The notes: generated by a model from the letters alone, not told the origin. Positions 1 through 9,705 are shown, counted from the first letter of the stretch. The stretch: 64,000 nucleotides of DNA from Streptomyces sp. NBC_00102 (GCF_026343115.1 NZ_JAPEMC010000001.1:496001-560000), one strand, 5' to 3'. Numbers and translations are program-made.

Positions 1-570
1 GCCCGGGGTGCGGGAGTTCTTCTCTGTCATGGTGCCAAGCCCTTCGCGCGTCGGTCGCTCACCGGACCATGATCGCAAGGAGCTGTCCGCTTCCGGTCCG
101 GCCCGCCGAGGCTGACGGAGCGAGGAGGGCGGGAGCCGGCCATGGGCCCGGGGAGGTGAGTGAGGCGAGCGTGCCGGCCGGGGGACGTTTGCAGATGCGG
201 AGGCGGAACGAGCCGCGGGCGGCCGATGGCCGCGCCCCGGCCACGACTCCGCCCACCTGCGCCCGCCCGGGGCGAGGGCCCGACCCGTTGGCGGGTACGG
301 CCGGCCCCCAGGTGCCGCGCCACCCGGTTGGCCAGCAGGGGTTCACGACCGCGCCACGGCCACCGGCTCCCCGGCGCCCCGCGCACGGGCCGCCCTGCGG
401 CCTGCCCGGTGTCACCGGACAGGCCCGTACCCCCTCCCGTCGGCCAGGTACGGAACGGCCCCCTTACGCGGATGCGAACGGTCCCCCGCCGAGGCCACGC
501 ACCTCCTCGGGCGTTCGCCCCGCGGCCGGGAGGGCGCCGATCCCCGCGGCCGATCCGCCGCTCCCTGGTG
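1..570. other. Left-edge region without a convincing gene
   Basis: Several overlapping open frames run through this stretch on both strands, but their translations are arginine-, proline- and glycine-rich and none resembles a known protein. None has a convincing ribosome-binding site. Open frames of this length are expected by chance at this G+C content. I treat it as non-coding or as the flank of a gene lying outside the window. Confidence 0.5.
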
Positions 571-573
571 GGT

Positions 574-677
574 GTCGAATTCATTCGACAGATGACAATG
601 CGCGTCCAATTCGTGTGCGTCGAATTTGTTCGACGGGTGCCATAGCGCGTCGAATTTATTCGACGAATGACAACCCC
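574..677. repeat. AT-rich palindromic repeat cluster upstream of the xylanase gene
   Basis: Three near-identical palindromes lie at 573-590 (TGTCGAATTCATTCGACA), 619-634 (GTCGAATTTGTTCGAC) and 649-664 (GTCGAATTTATTCGAC). A degenerate half copy begins at 604. Each palindrome starts a roughly 30-bp unit whose tail reads like GATGACAATGCGC, so the starts at 574, 604, 619 and 649 are spaced by 30, 15 and 30 bp. The low G+C content contrasts sharply with the surroundings. The position, about 80-170 bp before the CebR operator and the xylanase promoter region, suggests an operator or activator array. Confidence 0.75.
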
Positions 678-745
678 ACCTGCGGTAAAGCCCGTTGAAG
701 GTGCGGGCGCGTTAACGCGCCCGTAAGACAGTTGTGATTCAAGTC

Positions 746-774
746 TTGACAGGTGCTCGACACCAGGTCACCTT
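746..774 (+). promoter_or_regulatory. Possible promoter of the xylanase gene
   Basis: TTGACA at 746-751 is a perfect -35 hexamer. The region about 17 bp downstream (769-774) has only a weak -10 match and abuts the CebR operator. The assignment rests mainly on the -35 element and on the position just before that operator. Confidence 0.4.
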
Positions 775-787
775 GGGAGCGCTCCCA
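774..787. promoter_or_regulatory. CebR operator
   Basis: TGGGAGCGCTCCCA is an exact match to the 14-bp palindrome bound by CebR, the LacI-family cellobiose/cellotriose-responsive repressor of streptomycetes. It lies 123 bp before the xylanase start codon and just after the putative promoter, where bound repressor would block transcription. No second copy was seen before the two downstream cellulase genes. Confidence 0.9.
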
Positions 788-812
788 CACCGGTACCCGC
801 ACAGTCCACTCA

Positions 813-847
813 CCCCCTTCACCACCAGCACCACGTGGTGAAGGGGG
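813..847 (+). promoter_or_regulatory. Stable hairpin in the xylanase leader
   Basis: CCCCCTTCACCAC at 813-825 pairs perfectly with GTGGTGAAGGGGG at 835-847 around a 9-nt loop. It lies between the CebR operator and the start codon, so it would be in the 5' untranslated mRNA. It lacks a T-run, so it may be an mRNA-stabilising or attenuating structure rather than a terminator. Confidence 0.6.
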
Positions 848-910
848 CGTGGCGAGGCACGGACGCGCCCCGCCACGCTCCACGCTGCCCGACAGAGGAA
901 GGCGTTTGCA

Positions 911-2449
911 ATGAGCTCGGTGAAGCCCCGCAGACACGGCCGCCACGGAGGACTCCCTGTCCTCCTGGTCGGAGCCCTCACTCTGGCGCTCTCCCTGACG
1001 GGTGGGCCGGCGAACGCGGCCCAACAGGCCACACTTCACGAACTGGCCGCCGCCCAGGGCAAGTACTTCGGCTCCGCGACGGACAACCCCGAACTGACCG
1101 ATGCCGCCTACGCGGACATCCTCGGTTCGGAGTTCGGACAGATCACCCCCGGCAACTCCATGAAGTGGGACACCACCGAGCCCGTCCAGGGCCAGTTCAA
1201 CTTCGCCAAGGGCGATGTGATCACCGGCTTCGCGGCCCAGCACGACCAGACCGTGCGCGGCCACACCCTCGTCTGGCACAGTCAACTGCCCAGTTGGGTC
1301 GGCGCTCTGCCGTCGACCCAGGTCGAAGCGGCGATGACCCGTCACATCACCGAGGAGGCGACCCACTACCGCGGCGCGGTCACCGCCTGGGACGTGGTGA
1401 ACGAGCCGTTCAACGAGGACGGGACCTACCGCACGAGTCCCTTCTACAACGCGATGGGCACCGACTACATCGCCACCGCACTGCGCGCCGCCCACGCCGC
1501 GGATCCGGACGCCAAGCTGTACCTCAACGACTACAACATCGAGGGTCTCGGCGCGAAGAGCGACGCCATGTACGCCCTGGTGAGTGAATTGCTCGACGAG
1601 GGTGTACCGCTCGACGGGGTCGGGATGCAGGCGCATCTGGCGGTCCAGTACGGCTTCCCGTACCAGATGCAGGCGAATATGCAGCGGTTCGCCGACCTCG
1701 GTCTCGACGTGGCGGTCACGGAGCTCGACGTTCGTATGCAGTTGCCCGCCGATGCCGCCAAGACCGCCACGCAGTCGTCGTACTACCAGCAGGTGACCGA
1801 GGCCTGCCTGGCGGTCGAGCGCTGCGTGGGCATCACGGTCTGGGACTACACGGACAAGTACTCCTGGGTCCCGAGCACGTTCCCCGGCCAGGGCGCGGCC
1901 AACCTGTACGACGAGAACCTGTCGCCGAAGCCCGCCCACTCCGCCGTACGCACCGCCCTGGGCGGCCAGGACGGCGGCGGCGGAGAGGGCGGCGAACCCG
2001 GGGCGCTCAAGGCGCAGTACCGCAACAGCGACTCCTCGGTGGGCGACAACCAGATCAAGCCCGGTCTCCAACTGGTGAACACCGGTACGACGCCGGTCAG
2101 CCTGTCGGACGTGACGGTCCGGTACTGGTTCACCGCCGGCAACGGGGCTGCCACGTACAACAGTTGGTGCGACTGGTCGCCGATCGGCTGCTCCACCGTG
2201 ACCCACCGGGTGGTCGCGGCGGACACCCCGGAGGCCGGCGCCGACCACTACCTCGAGGTGGGCTTCACCGGCGGCACCCTCGCCCCGGGCGCCACGACGG
2301 GCGAGATCCAGCTGCGGCTGAACAAGACGGACTGGTCCCTCTTCGACGAGTCGGACGACTACAGCTACGGCAGCGGCACCTCGTACGCGGACGCCTCCAG
2401 GATCGCCGTCTACGTGGGCGGCGAGCCGGTCTGGGGCATCGAGCCCTGA
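911..2449 (+). CDS. Secreted GH10 endo-1,4-beta-xylanase with CBM3 module
   Basis: This 512-residue protein is predicted to hydrolyse xylan outside the cell. Residues 1-36 form a Sec-type signal peptide with a basic start, a hydrophobic core and an Ala-x-Ala-like end (GGPANA). The GH10 barrel spans about 40-350. The acid/base glutamate is E165 in WDVVNEPF and the nucleophile is E271 in VTELDVRM; the substrate-binding motif RGHTLVWH is also present. A Gly-rich linker (about 351-365) leads to a CBM3-type cellulose-binding module that ends the protein. The ATG at 911 follows an AGAGGAAGG ribosome-binding site. It is the first gene of a hydrolase island and carries a CebR operator, so it is probably induced by cello-oligosaccharides. 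A xylanase bearing a cellulose-binding module would hold the enzyme on plant cell wall. Confidence 0.95.
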   Translation: MSSVKPRRHGRHGGLPVLLVGALTLALSLTGGPANAAQQATLHELAAAQGKYFGSATDNPELTDAAYADILGSEFGQITPGNSMKWDTTEPVQGQFNFAKGDVITGFAAQHDQTVRGHTLVWHSQLPSWVGALPSTQVEAAMTRHITEEATHYRGAVTAWDVVNEPFNEDGTYRTSPFYNAMGTDYIATALRAAHAADPDAKLYLNDYNIEGLGAKSDAMYALVSELLDEGVPLDGVGMQAHLAVQYGFPYQMQANMQRFADLGLDVAVTELDVRMQLPADAAKTATQSSYYQQVTEACLAVERCVGITVWDYTDKYSWVPSTFPGQGAANLYDENLSPKPAHSAVRTALGGQDGGGGEGGEPGALKAQYRNSDSSVGDNQIKPGLQLVNTGTTPVSLSDVTVRYWFTAGNGAATYNSWCDWSPIGCSTVTHRVVAADTPEAGADHYLEVGFTGGTLAPGATTGEIQLRLNKTDWSLFDESDDYSYGSGTSYADASRIAVYVGGEPVWGIEP

Positions 2450-2562
2450 CCCGGGCCGAACCCGCCGCCCCACTCAGCCGCTCGACCTCACATCCACCCC
2501 CATCCCCTTCCCCCTTCTGTCACCGCTCCTCTCCCCCAACGACGCCCCCCGGCGGAGGATTT

Positions 2563-5370
2563 GTGTCGATATCACGTAGAACATTCAGCAGCGCCCTGGG
2601 CGGCAGCCTCCTCGCTGTCGGTATGGCGCAGGGCATCGCCGTCGCCAAGCCCACGGCCCAGGCGGAGGCCGGCACCGGCACCCTCACCGCCGCGGCAGCG
2701 GCTGACGACCCGTACACCCAGGCGTTCCTGACCCAGTACGCCAAGATCAAGGCGCCCGCCAACGGCTACTTCAGCCCGGACGGCCTGCCGTACCACTCGG
2801 TCGAGACCCTGATGGTCGAGGCACCCGACCACGGCCACCAGACGACCTCGGAGGCCGTCAGCTTCTGGATGTGGCTGGAGGCCGCGTACGGCAGGGTGAC
2901 CGGGAACTGGGCGCCCTTCAACGCCGCCTGGGCCGTGGCCGAGAAGACCATCATTCCGCAGCACGCGGACCAGTCGACCGCCGACTCCTACAACCCGTCG
3001 TCCCCCGCGACCTACGCCCCGGAGCACCCGCTCCCGAGCGCCTATCCCTCCGCCCTCGACGGCACGGTCAAGTCCGGATCGGACCCACTCGCCACCGAAC
3101 TCGCGGCGTCCTACGGGACGATGGACGTCTACGGCATGCACTGGCTGATGGACCTGGACAACGTCTACGGCTACGGCAACAAGCCGGGCACCGGCGGCGA
3201 GGCCGGGCCGGGCGCCGGCGCCTCCTTCATCAACACCTACCAGCGCGGTGCGCAGGAGTCGGTGTGGGAGACGGTCCCCCAGCCCACCACGGACCTGTTC
3301 AAGTACGGCGGCCCCAACGGCTACCTCGACCTGTTCGTGGGCGACTCCAGCTACGCCAAGCAGTGGAAGTACACCAACGCGCCGGACGCGGACGCCCGCG
3401 CGGTGCAGGCTGCCTACTGGGCGTACCGCTGGGCCACCGCCCAGGGCAAGGGGAGCGAGGTCGCGGGCTCGCTCGCGAAGGCCGCCAAGATGGGCGACTA
3501 CCTCCGCTACGCCATGTTCGACAAGTACTTCAAGCGGGTCGGCGACTGCACCGACCCGGTTTCCTGCCCGGCCGCCTCCGGCCGCGACTCCCAGCACTAC
3601 CTGCTGTCCTGGTACTACGCCTGGGGCGGGGCCGCGGCGGGCAGCGGCGGCGGATGGGCCTGGCGCATCGGTGACAGCGCCTCGCACCAGGGCTACCAGA
3701 ACCCGCTGGCGGCCTACGCCCTGTCCAACGTACCGGCGCTGACCCCCAAGTCGGCGACGGCCAAGGGCGACTGGACCAAGAGCCTGACCCGGCAGCTGGA
3801 GTTCCTGACCTGGCTGCAGTCGAGCGAGGGGGCGTTCGCGGGCGGCTGCACCAACAGCTGGGAAGGCAGCTACAGCAAGCCGCCGGCCGGCACACCGACC
3901 TTCTACGGCATGGCGTACGACTGGCAGCCGGTCTACCACGACCCGGCGAGCAACAACTGGTTCGGCTTCCAGGCGTGGGGCATGGAGCGCCTCGCGGCGT
4001 ACTACCACGAGACGGGCAACGCGTCCGCGAAGACCATACTGTCCAAGTGGGTCGCCTGGGCCTCGTCCGAGACGACGGTGGGCGCCGACGGCAGCTTCCG
4101 CTTCCCGTCCACGCTCAACTGGTCGGGCCAGCCCGACACCTGGAACGCGGCGTCCCCCGGGACCAACGCGGGCCTGCACGTCACGGTGGTGGACTACGCC
4201 AACGACGTCGGTGTGGGTGCCGCGTACGTCAAGACCCTCACCTACTACGCGGCCAAGTCGGGTGACAAGAACGCGGCGGCGCTCGCCAAGGCGCTGCTGG
4301 ACGCGATGGCGCTGAACGCGACCACCAAGGGCATCTCGGTGCCGGAGGTCCGGCGGGACTACAACCGGTTCGACGACGAGGTGTACATCCCCGCCGGCTG
4401 GTCGGGCAAGATGCCCAACGGCGATCCCGTCAAGCCGGGTTCGACCTTCATCTCCATCCGCAGCTGGTACAAGAACGACCCGGACTGGCCGAAGGTGCAG
4501 GCCTACCTGGACGGCGGCGCGGCACCCACGTTCACCTACCACCGGTTCTGGGCGCAGGCGGCGCTCGCGCTGGCCTTCGCGATCTACGCCGAGCTGCTGG
4601 TGGCGGGCGGCACGCCGAGCGGGGACACGCAGCCGCCGACCGTGCCGGCCGGCCTCACCGCGACGGCGACGACCGCGAACAGCGTCTCGCTCTCCTGGTC
4701 GGCGTCCACCGACAACACCGCCGTGACCGGCTACGACGTGTACCGCAACGGGGTGCTGGCGGGGAACGCCACCAGCACGACGTTCACGGACACGGGTCTC
4801 GCCGCGGCCACCGCGTACAGCTACGCGGTCGCGGCCCGGGACGCGGCCGGCAACACCTCGGCGCTGTCGGCCTCGCTGGCCGCCACCACGAAGTCGGGCG
4901 GCTCGACCGGCACCGGCGCGGTGAAGGTCCAGTACAAGAACAGCGACTCCTCCGCCACCGACAACCAGATCCGGATGGGCCTCCAGGTGGTCAACACCGG
5001 CAGCGCTCCGATCGACCTGTCGACGGTGAAACTGCGGTACTGGTTCTCCTCCGACGGCGGCGCGAGCACCTTCGGCACGTACTGCGACTACGCCGCGCTC
5101 GGCTCGTCCAACATCACCCACTCCGTGGTCGCGGTCTCCAGTCCCAAGACGGGCGCCGACCGCTATCTGGAGGTCGGGTTCACGGGCGGCGCGGGCACCC
5201 TGGCCGCCGGCGCGTCGACGGGCGAGCTCCAGTTGCGGCTCAACAAGAGCGACTGGTCCAACTTCAGCGAGTCCGACGACTACAGCCGCGGCACCAACAC
5301 CGCGTACGCGGACAGCTCGAAGGTCGCCGCCTACGTGGCGGGCACCCTCGCCTGGGGCACCGCCCCCTGA
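2563..5370 (+). CDS. Secreted GH48 exocellulase with FnIII and CBM3 modules
   Basis: This 935-residue protein is a family 48 reducing-end-type cellobiohydrolase. The N-terminus, [13 protein letters not shown], is a twin-arginine signal followed by a hydrophobic stretch, so export is probably by the Tat pathway. The GH48 catalytic domain fills about residues 45-685; the conserved segment [14 protein letters not shown] near its start contains the family's acid glutamate. A fibronectin type III domain (about 690-780) and a CBM3-type module (about 785-935) follow. The start is the GTG at 2563, which has a GGCGGAGGA ribosome-binding site; the open frame extends further 5' but overlaps the xylanase gene. 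The 113-bp gap to the xylanase shows no clear terminator, so the two may be cotranscribed. GH48 enzymes usually act with GH6 partners, as encoded next door. Confidence 0.95.
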   Translation: MSISRRTFSSALGGSLLAVGMAQGIAVAKPTAQAEAGTGTLTAAAAADDPYTQAFLTQYAKIKAPANGYFSPDGLPYHSVETLMVEAPDHGHQTTSEAVSFWMWLEAAYGRVTGNWAPFNAAWAVAEKTIIPQHADQSTADSYNPSSPATYAPEHPLPSAYPSALDGTVKSGSDPLATELAASYGTMDVYGMHWLMDLDNVYGYGNKPGTGGEAGPGAGASFINTYQRGAQESVWETVPQPTTDLFKYGGPNGYLDLFVGDSSYAKQWKYTNAPDADARAVQAAYWAYRWATAQGKGSEVAGSLAKAAKMGDYLRYAMFDKYFKRVGDCTDPVSCPAASGRDSQHYLLSWYYAWGGAAAGSGGGWAWRIGDSASHQGYQNPLAAYALSNVPALTPKSATAKGDWTKSLTRQLEFLTWLQSSEGAFAGGCTNSWEGSYSKPPAGTPTFYGMAYDWQPVYHDPASNNWFGFQAWGMERLAAYYHETGNASAKTILSKWVAWASSETTVGADGSFRFPSTLNWSGQPDTWNAASPGTNAGLHVTVVDYANDVGVGAAYVKTLTYYAAKSGDKNAAALAKALLDAMALNATTKGISVPEVRRDYNRFDDEVYIPAGWSGKMPNGDPVKPGSTFISIRSWYKNDPDWPKVQAYLDGGAAPTFTYHRFWAQAALALAFAIYAELLVAGGTPSGDTQPPTVPAGLTATATTANSVSLSWSASTDNTAVTGYDVYRNGVLAGNATSTTFTDTGLAAATAYSYAVAARDAAGNTSALSASLAATTKSGGSTGTGAVKVQYKNSDSSATDNQIRMGLQVVNTGSAPIDLSTVKLRYWFSSDGGASTFGTYCDYAALGSSNITHSVVAVSSPKTGADRYLEVGFTGGAGTLAAGASTGELQLRLNKSDWSNFSESDDYSRGTNTAYADSSKVAAYVAGTLAWGTAP

Positions 5371-5646
5371 CCCACCCCACCGTGACCGGCCGCCGACCGC
5401 GCCGGCCACCCCTCCCACTCCCGATGGCGGGTCACCCACCGCCCCGCGGAACCCGCCATCGGGCAGCACCACCCGTCCCCCACGACACCACCGTCCCCCA
5501 CGACGCACGGCAGGCCCCGCCACTGGACGGCGGCGGCCTGACGGGAGCAAGGGAGCCCTGACCCGGCCACCCGCTCCCGGTCCGCACCCCCCGAAACCGC
5601 CCGCGGCGAACACCCGCCGGGCGAACGAAAGGAACACGGAGCCGCA
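5371..5646 (+). other. Spacer between the GH48 and GH6 genes
   Basis: This 276-bp gap holds a 12-bp perfect inverted repeat (5421-5432 with 5451-5462) and a direct repeat, CCGTCCCCCACGAC, present twice 18 bp apart near 5473 and 5491. No CebR-like operator is visible. The GH6 gene may have its own promoter here. Confidence 0.5.
5421..5462 (+). terminator. Possible terminator after the GH48 gene
   Basis: CCGATGGCGGGT at 5421-5432 is the exact reverse complement of ACCCGCCATCGG at 5451-5462, with an 18-nt loop. There is no T-run, so it may be a partial terminator or an operator. Confidence 0.45.
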
Positions 5647-8061
5647 ATGAGTACCAGAGGCACCATCATGCGCGGGCTGCGCCGGAGACTGGCCGCAGTC
5701 TCCGCCCTGGCCATGGGCGCGGCACTCGCCGTCGCCCTCCCCGCCGCCCCCGCCTCGGCCGCCGCCGCGGCGGCCCGGGTCGACAACCCCTACGTGGGCG
5801 CGACGGCCTACGTGAACCCGGACTGGTCCGCCAAGGCGGCGGCCGAGCCGGGTGGCGCCGCCATCGCCAACACGCCCGCCTTCGTCTGGATGGACCGCAT
5901 CGCGGCCATCACGGGCTCCTCCGAGGCGAGGGGCCTGCGCGCACACCTCGACACGGCACTGGCCCAGGGCGCGAACCTGTTCCAGGTCGTCATCTACGAC
6001 CTGCCGGGACGCGACTGTGCCGCGCTGGCGTCCAACGGTGAGCTCGGCCCCACCGAGCTCGGCCGGTACGAGAGCGAGTACATCGACCCGATCGCCGCCA
6101 TCCTGGCGGACCCGGCGTACGCGAACCTGCGCATCGTCACGATCATCGAGCCCGACTCGCTGCCCAACATCGTCACCAACGCGGGCGGCACGGCCGGTTC
6201 GACCGACGCCTGCGCGACGATGAAGGCGAACGGCAACTACGAGAAGGGTGTCGGCTACGCGCTGCACACCCTGGGTGCCATCCCCAACGTCTACAACTAC
6301 ATCGACGCCGCCCACCACGGCTGGCTGGGCTGGGACAGCAACATGAGCCCCGCCGCGGCGGAGTTCAAGAAGGCCGCCACGTCCGAGGGTGCCACGGTCA
6401 ACGACGTCACCGGCTTCATCGTGAACACGGCCAACTACTCGGCTCTCAAGGAGCCGAACTTCAAGGTCACCGACTCGGTGAACGGCACCACGGTGCGCCA
6501 GTCCAAGTGGGTCGACTGGAACTACTACGTCGACGAGCTGTCGTTCGCCCAGGCGCTGCGCACCCTGCTGGTGAGCCAGGGCTTCAACTCCAACATCGGC
6601 ATGCTGATCGACACGGCCCGCAACGGCTGGGGCGGCTCCGCGCGGCCCACCGCCGCCGGTCCGACGACCAGCGTGGACGCCTACGTGGACGGTGGCCGGG
6701 TCGACCGCCGCATCCACGCCGGTAACTGGTGCAACCAGAGCGGAGCCGGCATCGGCGAGCGCCCCACCGCCGCCCCCGAGACCGGTATCGACGCCTACGT
6801 CTGGGCCAAGCCCCCGGGGGAGTCGGACGGCAACAGCGCCCCCGTCGCCAACGACGAGGGCAAGGGCTTCGACCGGATGTGCGACCCCACGTACACCGGT
6901 AACGGCCGCAACGGCAACAGCATGACCGGCGCCCTGGCGAACTCCCCGCTCGCGGGCCACTGGTTCTCGGCGCAGTTCCAGGAGCTCGTGCGCAACGCCT
7001 ACCCGCCGATCACCGGCGGCGGCACGGGCACCGACACCACCGCCCCGACCGCCCCGACCGGCCTGACGTCCTCGGCGAAGACCAGCAGCAGCGTCTCGCT
7101 CTCCTGGACCGCGTCCACCGACAACACCGCCGTGACCGGCTACGACATCTTCCGCGCCGGGGTGAAGGTGGGATCCTCCACCACCACCTCGTACACGGAC
7201 ACCGGCCTCACCGCGTCGACCGCCTACAGCTACACCGTCAAGGCCAAGGACGCCGCCGGTAACCTCTCGGCCGCCTCCAGCGCCCTCTCCGTCACCACCT
7301 CCGCGAGCAGCGGTGGCACCACCGACACCACGGCGCCGACCGCCCCGACCGGCCTGACGTCCTCGGCGAAGACCAGCAGCAGCGTCTCGCTCTCCTGGAC
7401 CGCGTCCACCGACAACACCGCCGTGACCGGCTACGACATCTTCCGCGCCGGGGTGAAGGTGGGATCCTCCACCACCACCTCGTACACGGACACCGGCCTC
7501 ACCGCGTCGACCGCCTACAGCTACACCGTCAAGGCCAAGGACGCCGCCGGCAACGTCTCGGCAGCCTCCAGCGCCCTCTCCGTCACCACCTCCGCGAGCG
7601 GCGGCACCGGGACGGGCACGGTCAAGGTCCAGTACAAGAGCACCGACTCCTCCGCCACCGACAACCAGATCCGGATGTCCCTCCAGCTGGTCAACACCGG
7701 CAGCAGCGCGGTGAACCTCTCCACCGTGAAGCTGCGCTACTGGTTCACCCCCGACGGTGGTGCCTCCACCTTCGGTACCGCGTGCGACTACGCGGTCGTC
7801 GGCTGCGGCACGGTGACCCTCGGTGTGACGTCCGCCGGCTCCGCGGCAGGCGCCAGCCACTACCTGGAGGTCGGCTTCGGCAGCGGCACCCTGGCCGCCG
7901 GCGCCTCCACCGGTGAGATCCAGCTGCGGATCAACAAGAGCGACTGGTCCAACTTCAGCGAGGCGGACGACTACAGCCGCGCCACCAACACGTCCTTCGC
8001 CGACGCGACGAAGATCGGCGCGTACGTGGGCGGCACCCTCGCCTGGGGCACCGCCCCCTGA
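5647..8061 (+). CDS. Secreted GH6 cellulase with two FnIII and one CBM3 module
   Basis: This 804-residue protein is a family 6 glucanase, probably a non-reducing-end cellobiohydrolase. A signal peptide (about 1-41, ending in an Ala-rich stretch) precedes the GH6 domain (about 45-455). Family landmarks are YDLPGRDC, IIEPDSLPN (conserved acid Asp), IDTARNGWGG and VWAKPPGESDG. Two fibronectin type III domains follow, encoded by nearly identical 291-bp DNA repeats at 7030-7320 and 7321-7611, and then a CBM3-type module (about 660-804). The length, over 800 residues, and the long GH6 domain fit the exo-acting bacterial subfamily rather than short endoglucanases. The ATG at 5647 follows GAAAGGA and CGGAG. 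A strong terminator lies 70 bp beyond the stop. Confidence 0.94.
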   Translation: MSTRGTIMRGLRRRLAAVSALAMGAALAVALPAAPASAAAAAARVDNPYVGATAYVNPDWSAKAAAEPGGAAIANTPAFVWMDRIAAITGSSEARGLRAHLDTALAQGANLFQVVIYDLPGRDCAALASNGELGPTELGRYESEYIDPIAAILADPAYANLRIVTIIEPDSLPNIVTNAGGTAGSTDACATMKANGNYEKGVGYALHTLGAIPNVYNYIDAAHHGWLGWDSNMSPAAAEFKKAATSEGATVNDVTGFIVNTANYSALKEPNFKVTDSVNGTTVRQSKWVDWNYYVDELSFAQALRTLLVSQGFNSNIGMLIDTARNGWGGSARPTAAGPTTSVDAYVDGGRVDRRIHAGNWCNQSGAGIGERPTAAPETGIDAYVWAKPPGESDGNSAPVANDEGKGFDRMCDPTYTGNGRNGNSMTGALANSPLAGHWFSAQFQELVRNAYPPITGGGTGTDTTAPTAPTGLTSSAKTSSSVSLSWTASTDNTAVTGYDIFRAGVKVGSSTTTSYTDTGLTASTAYSYTVKAKDAAGNLSAASSALSVTTSASSGGTTDTTAPTAPTGLTSSAKTSSSVSLSWTASTDNTAVTGYDIFRAGVKVGSSTTTSYTDTGLTASTAYSYTVKAKDAAGNVSAASSALSVTTSASGGTGTGTVKVQYKSTDSSATDNQIRMSLQLVNTGSSAVNLSTVKLRYWFTPDGGASTFGTACDYAVVGCGTVTLGVTSAGSAAGASHYLEVGFGSGTLAAGASTGEIQLRINKSDWSNFSEADDYSRATNTSFADATKIGAYVGGTLAWGTAP
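7030..7611 (+). repeat. Tandem 291-bp direct repeat encoding FnIII domains
   Basis: Positions 7030-7320 and 7321-7611 are nearly identical in DNA sequence. Differences are a few silent or conservative changes, such as CTC/GTC and a GGT/GGC in the AGN(L/V)S segment. The unit is exactly 97 codons, so copies can be gained or lost without a frameshift. The single FnIII domain of the neighbouring GH48 gene (about 4630-4895) is clearly related but more diverged. Confidence 0.9.
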
Positions 8062-8130
8062 TCCCGCGGCCCCACTCCCCCGCCGCACCGCCGTGACGGT
8101 GCGGTGAGGTCAGGACCGTGCACCACCTGC

Positions 8131-8170
8131 GGCACCGCCCCCCGCCGGACGACCGGCGGGGGGCGGTGCC
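8131..8170 (+). terminator. Strong terminator at the end of the cellulase island
   Basis: An 18-bp perfect stem (8131-8148 with 8153-8170) closes a 4-nt loop, ACGA. It lies between the convergent GH6 and C39-peptidase genes and can serve both strands. Confidence 0.9.
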
Positions 8171-8298
8171 GTGTCCGGCGTGCGGGGCGGGGGAACGGGC
8201 GAAGGACGGGCGTCCCATCCTGACTCGAACGACTCCTCGCAGGACGGACGGAGAGTGCTGCCGCCAGGCCGTCCGGACGGTCGCAGGCCCTACCCCGC

Positions 8299-9705
8299 TC
8301 ACACCAGCCCGAGCGCCCTCAGCACCCGGCGCTGCGCCGCGTTCGGGTCGGTCGGCCAGTAGAGGTAGCAGACCCCGCCCGTGCCGCTGCGCACGTTGCC
8401 GCTCGCGTCGTACCGCTTGGTCCTCAGCCAGATCTGCTCCCACTCGGTGCGCGAGTAGATGCGGCGCACCGCGTCGTCGTCCTTCGACGCGGGGTCGTTG
8501 GCGACGACGTCGCCGGTCGCGGTGAAGCCGATGACGGTCATCAGGTGGCCCGAGGTGCCGTAACCGGCCCCGGTCAGCTCCTCCTTGAGGAAGGACTGCG
8601 AGGTGATGACGGGGATGCCGGCCCGCACGAGGGTCTCCACGTCGGTGAGGGAGCCCAGGCGGGTGACGGCGGAGGACATGTCCCGGTAGGTGGCGGCGTA
8701 GGCGGCGTTGAAAGGCCAGTTGCCGCAGCCGTCGTACTGGTAGTCGAAGGTGTAGCGCGCCGCGTGGCAGACCTGGGGGTCGGGGAGGTCCGGCTTGACC
8801 CAGGCGAGCTGTTCGGCGGTGGGCTTGCGGCCCCAGTACTCGATGATCATCTGCGAGGAGGTGGGGCTGCACCATGCCTCGCCGCCGTTGTCGTACTCGG
8901 GGTACTGCCCCGCGTGGACGTTCTGCGAGTAGCGCGGCACCGCGAGTTCGTGGCCGCTGCCGGTGCCGGGGGTGCTCGCCGGGACGGTGAAGCGGTCCGG
9001 GACGTCGGAGGCCATGGCACCCAGGCGCCACACCGTCGGGGTGAGCCGGGTGCCCGGCCTGCGGTGCAGGGTGAGGCGGAGGCGGTAGTGGGTCAGGCGC
9101 AGGCCGCTCGCCGCGTCGTCGACGGAGAAGGTGTCGGTCCAGACGGTGCTCTTCCCGTCCGTCTGGTCGTCCACCGAGGTACGGCGGACGTCCTCGTCCC
9201 CGGCGGCCCAGCGGCCCATCACGTACCAGGGGGTGTCGGTGCCGTCCGAGTAGCGGCCGAGCAGTTCGATCTGGATCCAGGTGCCGGCGGGGGTGTCGGC
9301 GTTCCAGGAGGCGATCACCTCGGTGGCCGGTACGGCACTGCGGTGGGCCGGGGAGGTCCAGGTGGCGTACTCCCACGCGGCGGTCGTGCCGGTGTGCGGG
9401 TCGGTGTAGTCGGTGGTCCCGGCCGGGGCGGCGATGACCAGGCCGGGCCTGCGGCCGGCGACGGCCTTGGTTCCGGTGGCGGAGCCGGAGCGCCAGTCGG
9501 TGTAGGTCGTCCAGAAGTGGTTGTCCACGACGGTGTCCGGGGCCTTGGCGGAGGGTGCGCCCGGGCGGGAAGGGCGGGAGGGGCGTGCGGCGGCGGACGC
9601 GGGTCCGGTGGAGGTCACGGCGGAGGCCGCGGCGACGGCCGCGATGGCGGCGAGGACGGCCCGGCGGTTGTGCGGTCCGGTCATGGGGTAGCGCGGTCCG
9701 GTCAT
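8299..9705 (-). CDS. Secreted C39-family-like peptidase
   Basis: This 468-residue protein has an N-terminal signal with paired arginines (PHNRRAVLAAIAAV) and an Ala-rich hydrophobic core, suggesting Tat or Sec export. The C-terminal half resembles the C39-like papain-fold peptidases. VPRYSQNVH opens the domain, the likely catalytic Cys is in EAWCSPTS, the likely His is in SGHLMTVIGF, and an Asp follows in VANDP. The N-terminal half (about 60-270) is rich in Trp and Thr, looks beta-sheet-like, and I do not recognise it. The ATG at 9705 has GGGAG upstream; a second in-frame ATG at 9684 lacks a ribosome-binding site. The natural substrate is unknown. Confidence 0.8.
   Translation of the reverse strand: MTGPRYPMTGPHNRRAVLAAIAAVAAASAVTSTGPASAAARPSRPSRPGAPSAKAPDTVVDNHFWTTYTDWRSGSATGTKAVAGRRPGLVIAAPAGTTDYTDPHTGTTAAWEYATWTSPAHRSAVPATEVIASWNADTPAGTWIQIELLGRYSDGTDTPWYVMGRWAAGDEDVRRTSVDDQTDGKSTVWTDTFSVDDAASGLRLTHYRLRLTLHRRPGTRLTPTVWRLGAMASDVPDRFTVPASTPGTGSGHELAVPRYSQNVHAGQYPEYDNGGEAWCSPTSSQMIIEYWGRKPTAEQLAWVKPDLPDPQVCHAARYTFDYQYDGCGNWPFNAAYAATYRDMSSAVTRLGSLTDVETLVRAGIPVITSQSFLKEELTGAGYGTSGHLMTVIGFTATGDVVANDPASKDDDAVRRIYSRTEWEQIWLRTKRYDASGNVRSGTGGVCYLYWPTDPNAAQRRVLRALGLV

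Noticed and set aside
573..664. LexA (SOS) boxes
   Set aside because: The core GAAT-N2-ATTC differs from the actinobacterial GAAC-N4-GTTC box in sequence and spacing, and the downstream gene is a xylanase.
574..677. CRISPR-like repeat array
   Set aside because: The repeats are contiguous with no unique spacers, only three copies exist, and no cas gene is near. A regulator-binding array fits better.
2572..8088. A very long open frame on the minus strand opposite the GH48 and GH6 genes
   Set aside because: Its translation is Gly/Arg/Val repeat-like and mirrors the codon pattern of the real genes on the plus strand. Such antisense frames are routine in high-G+C DNA.
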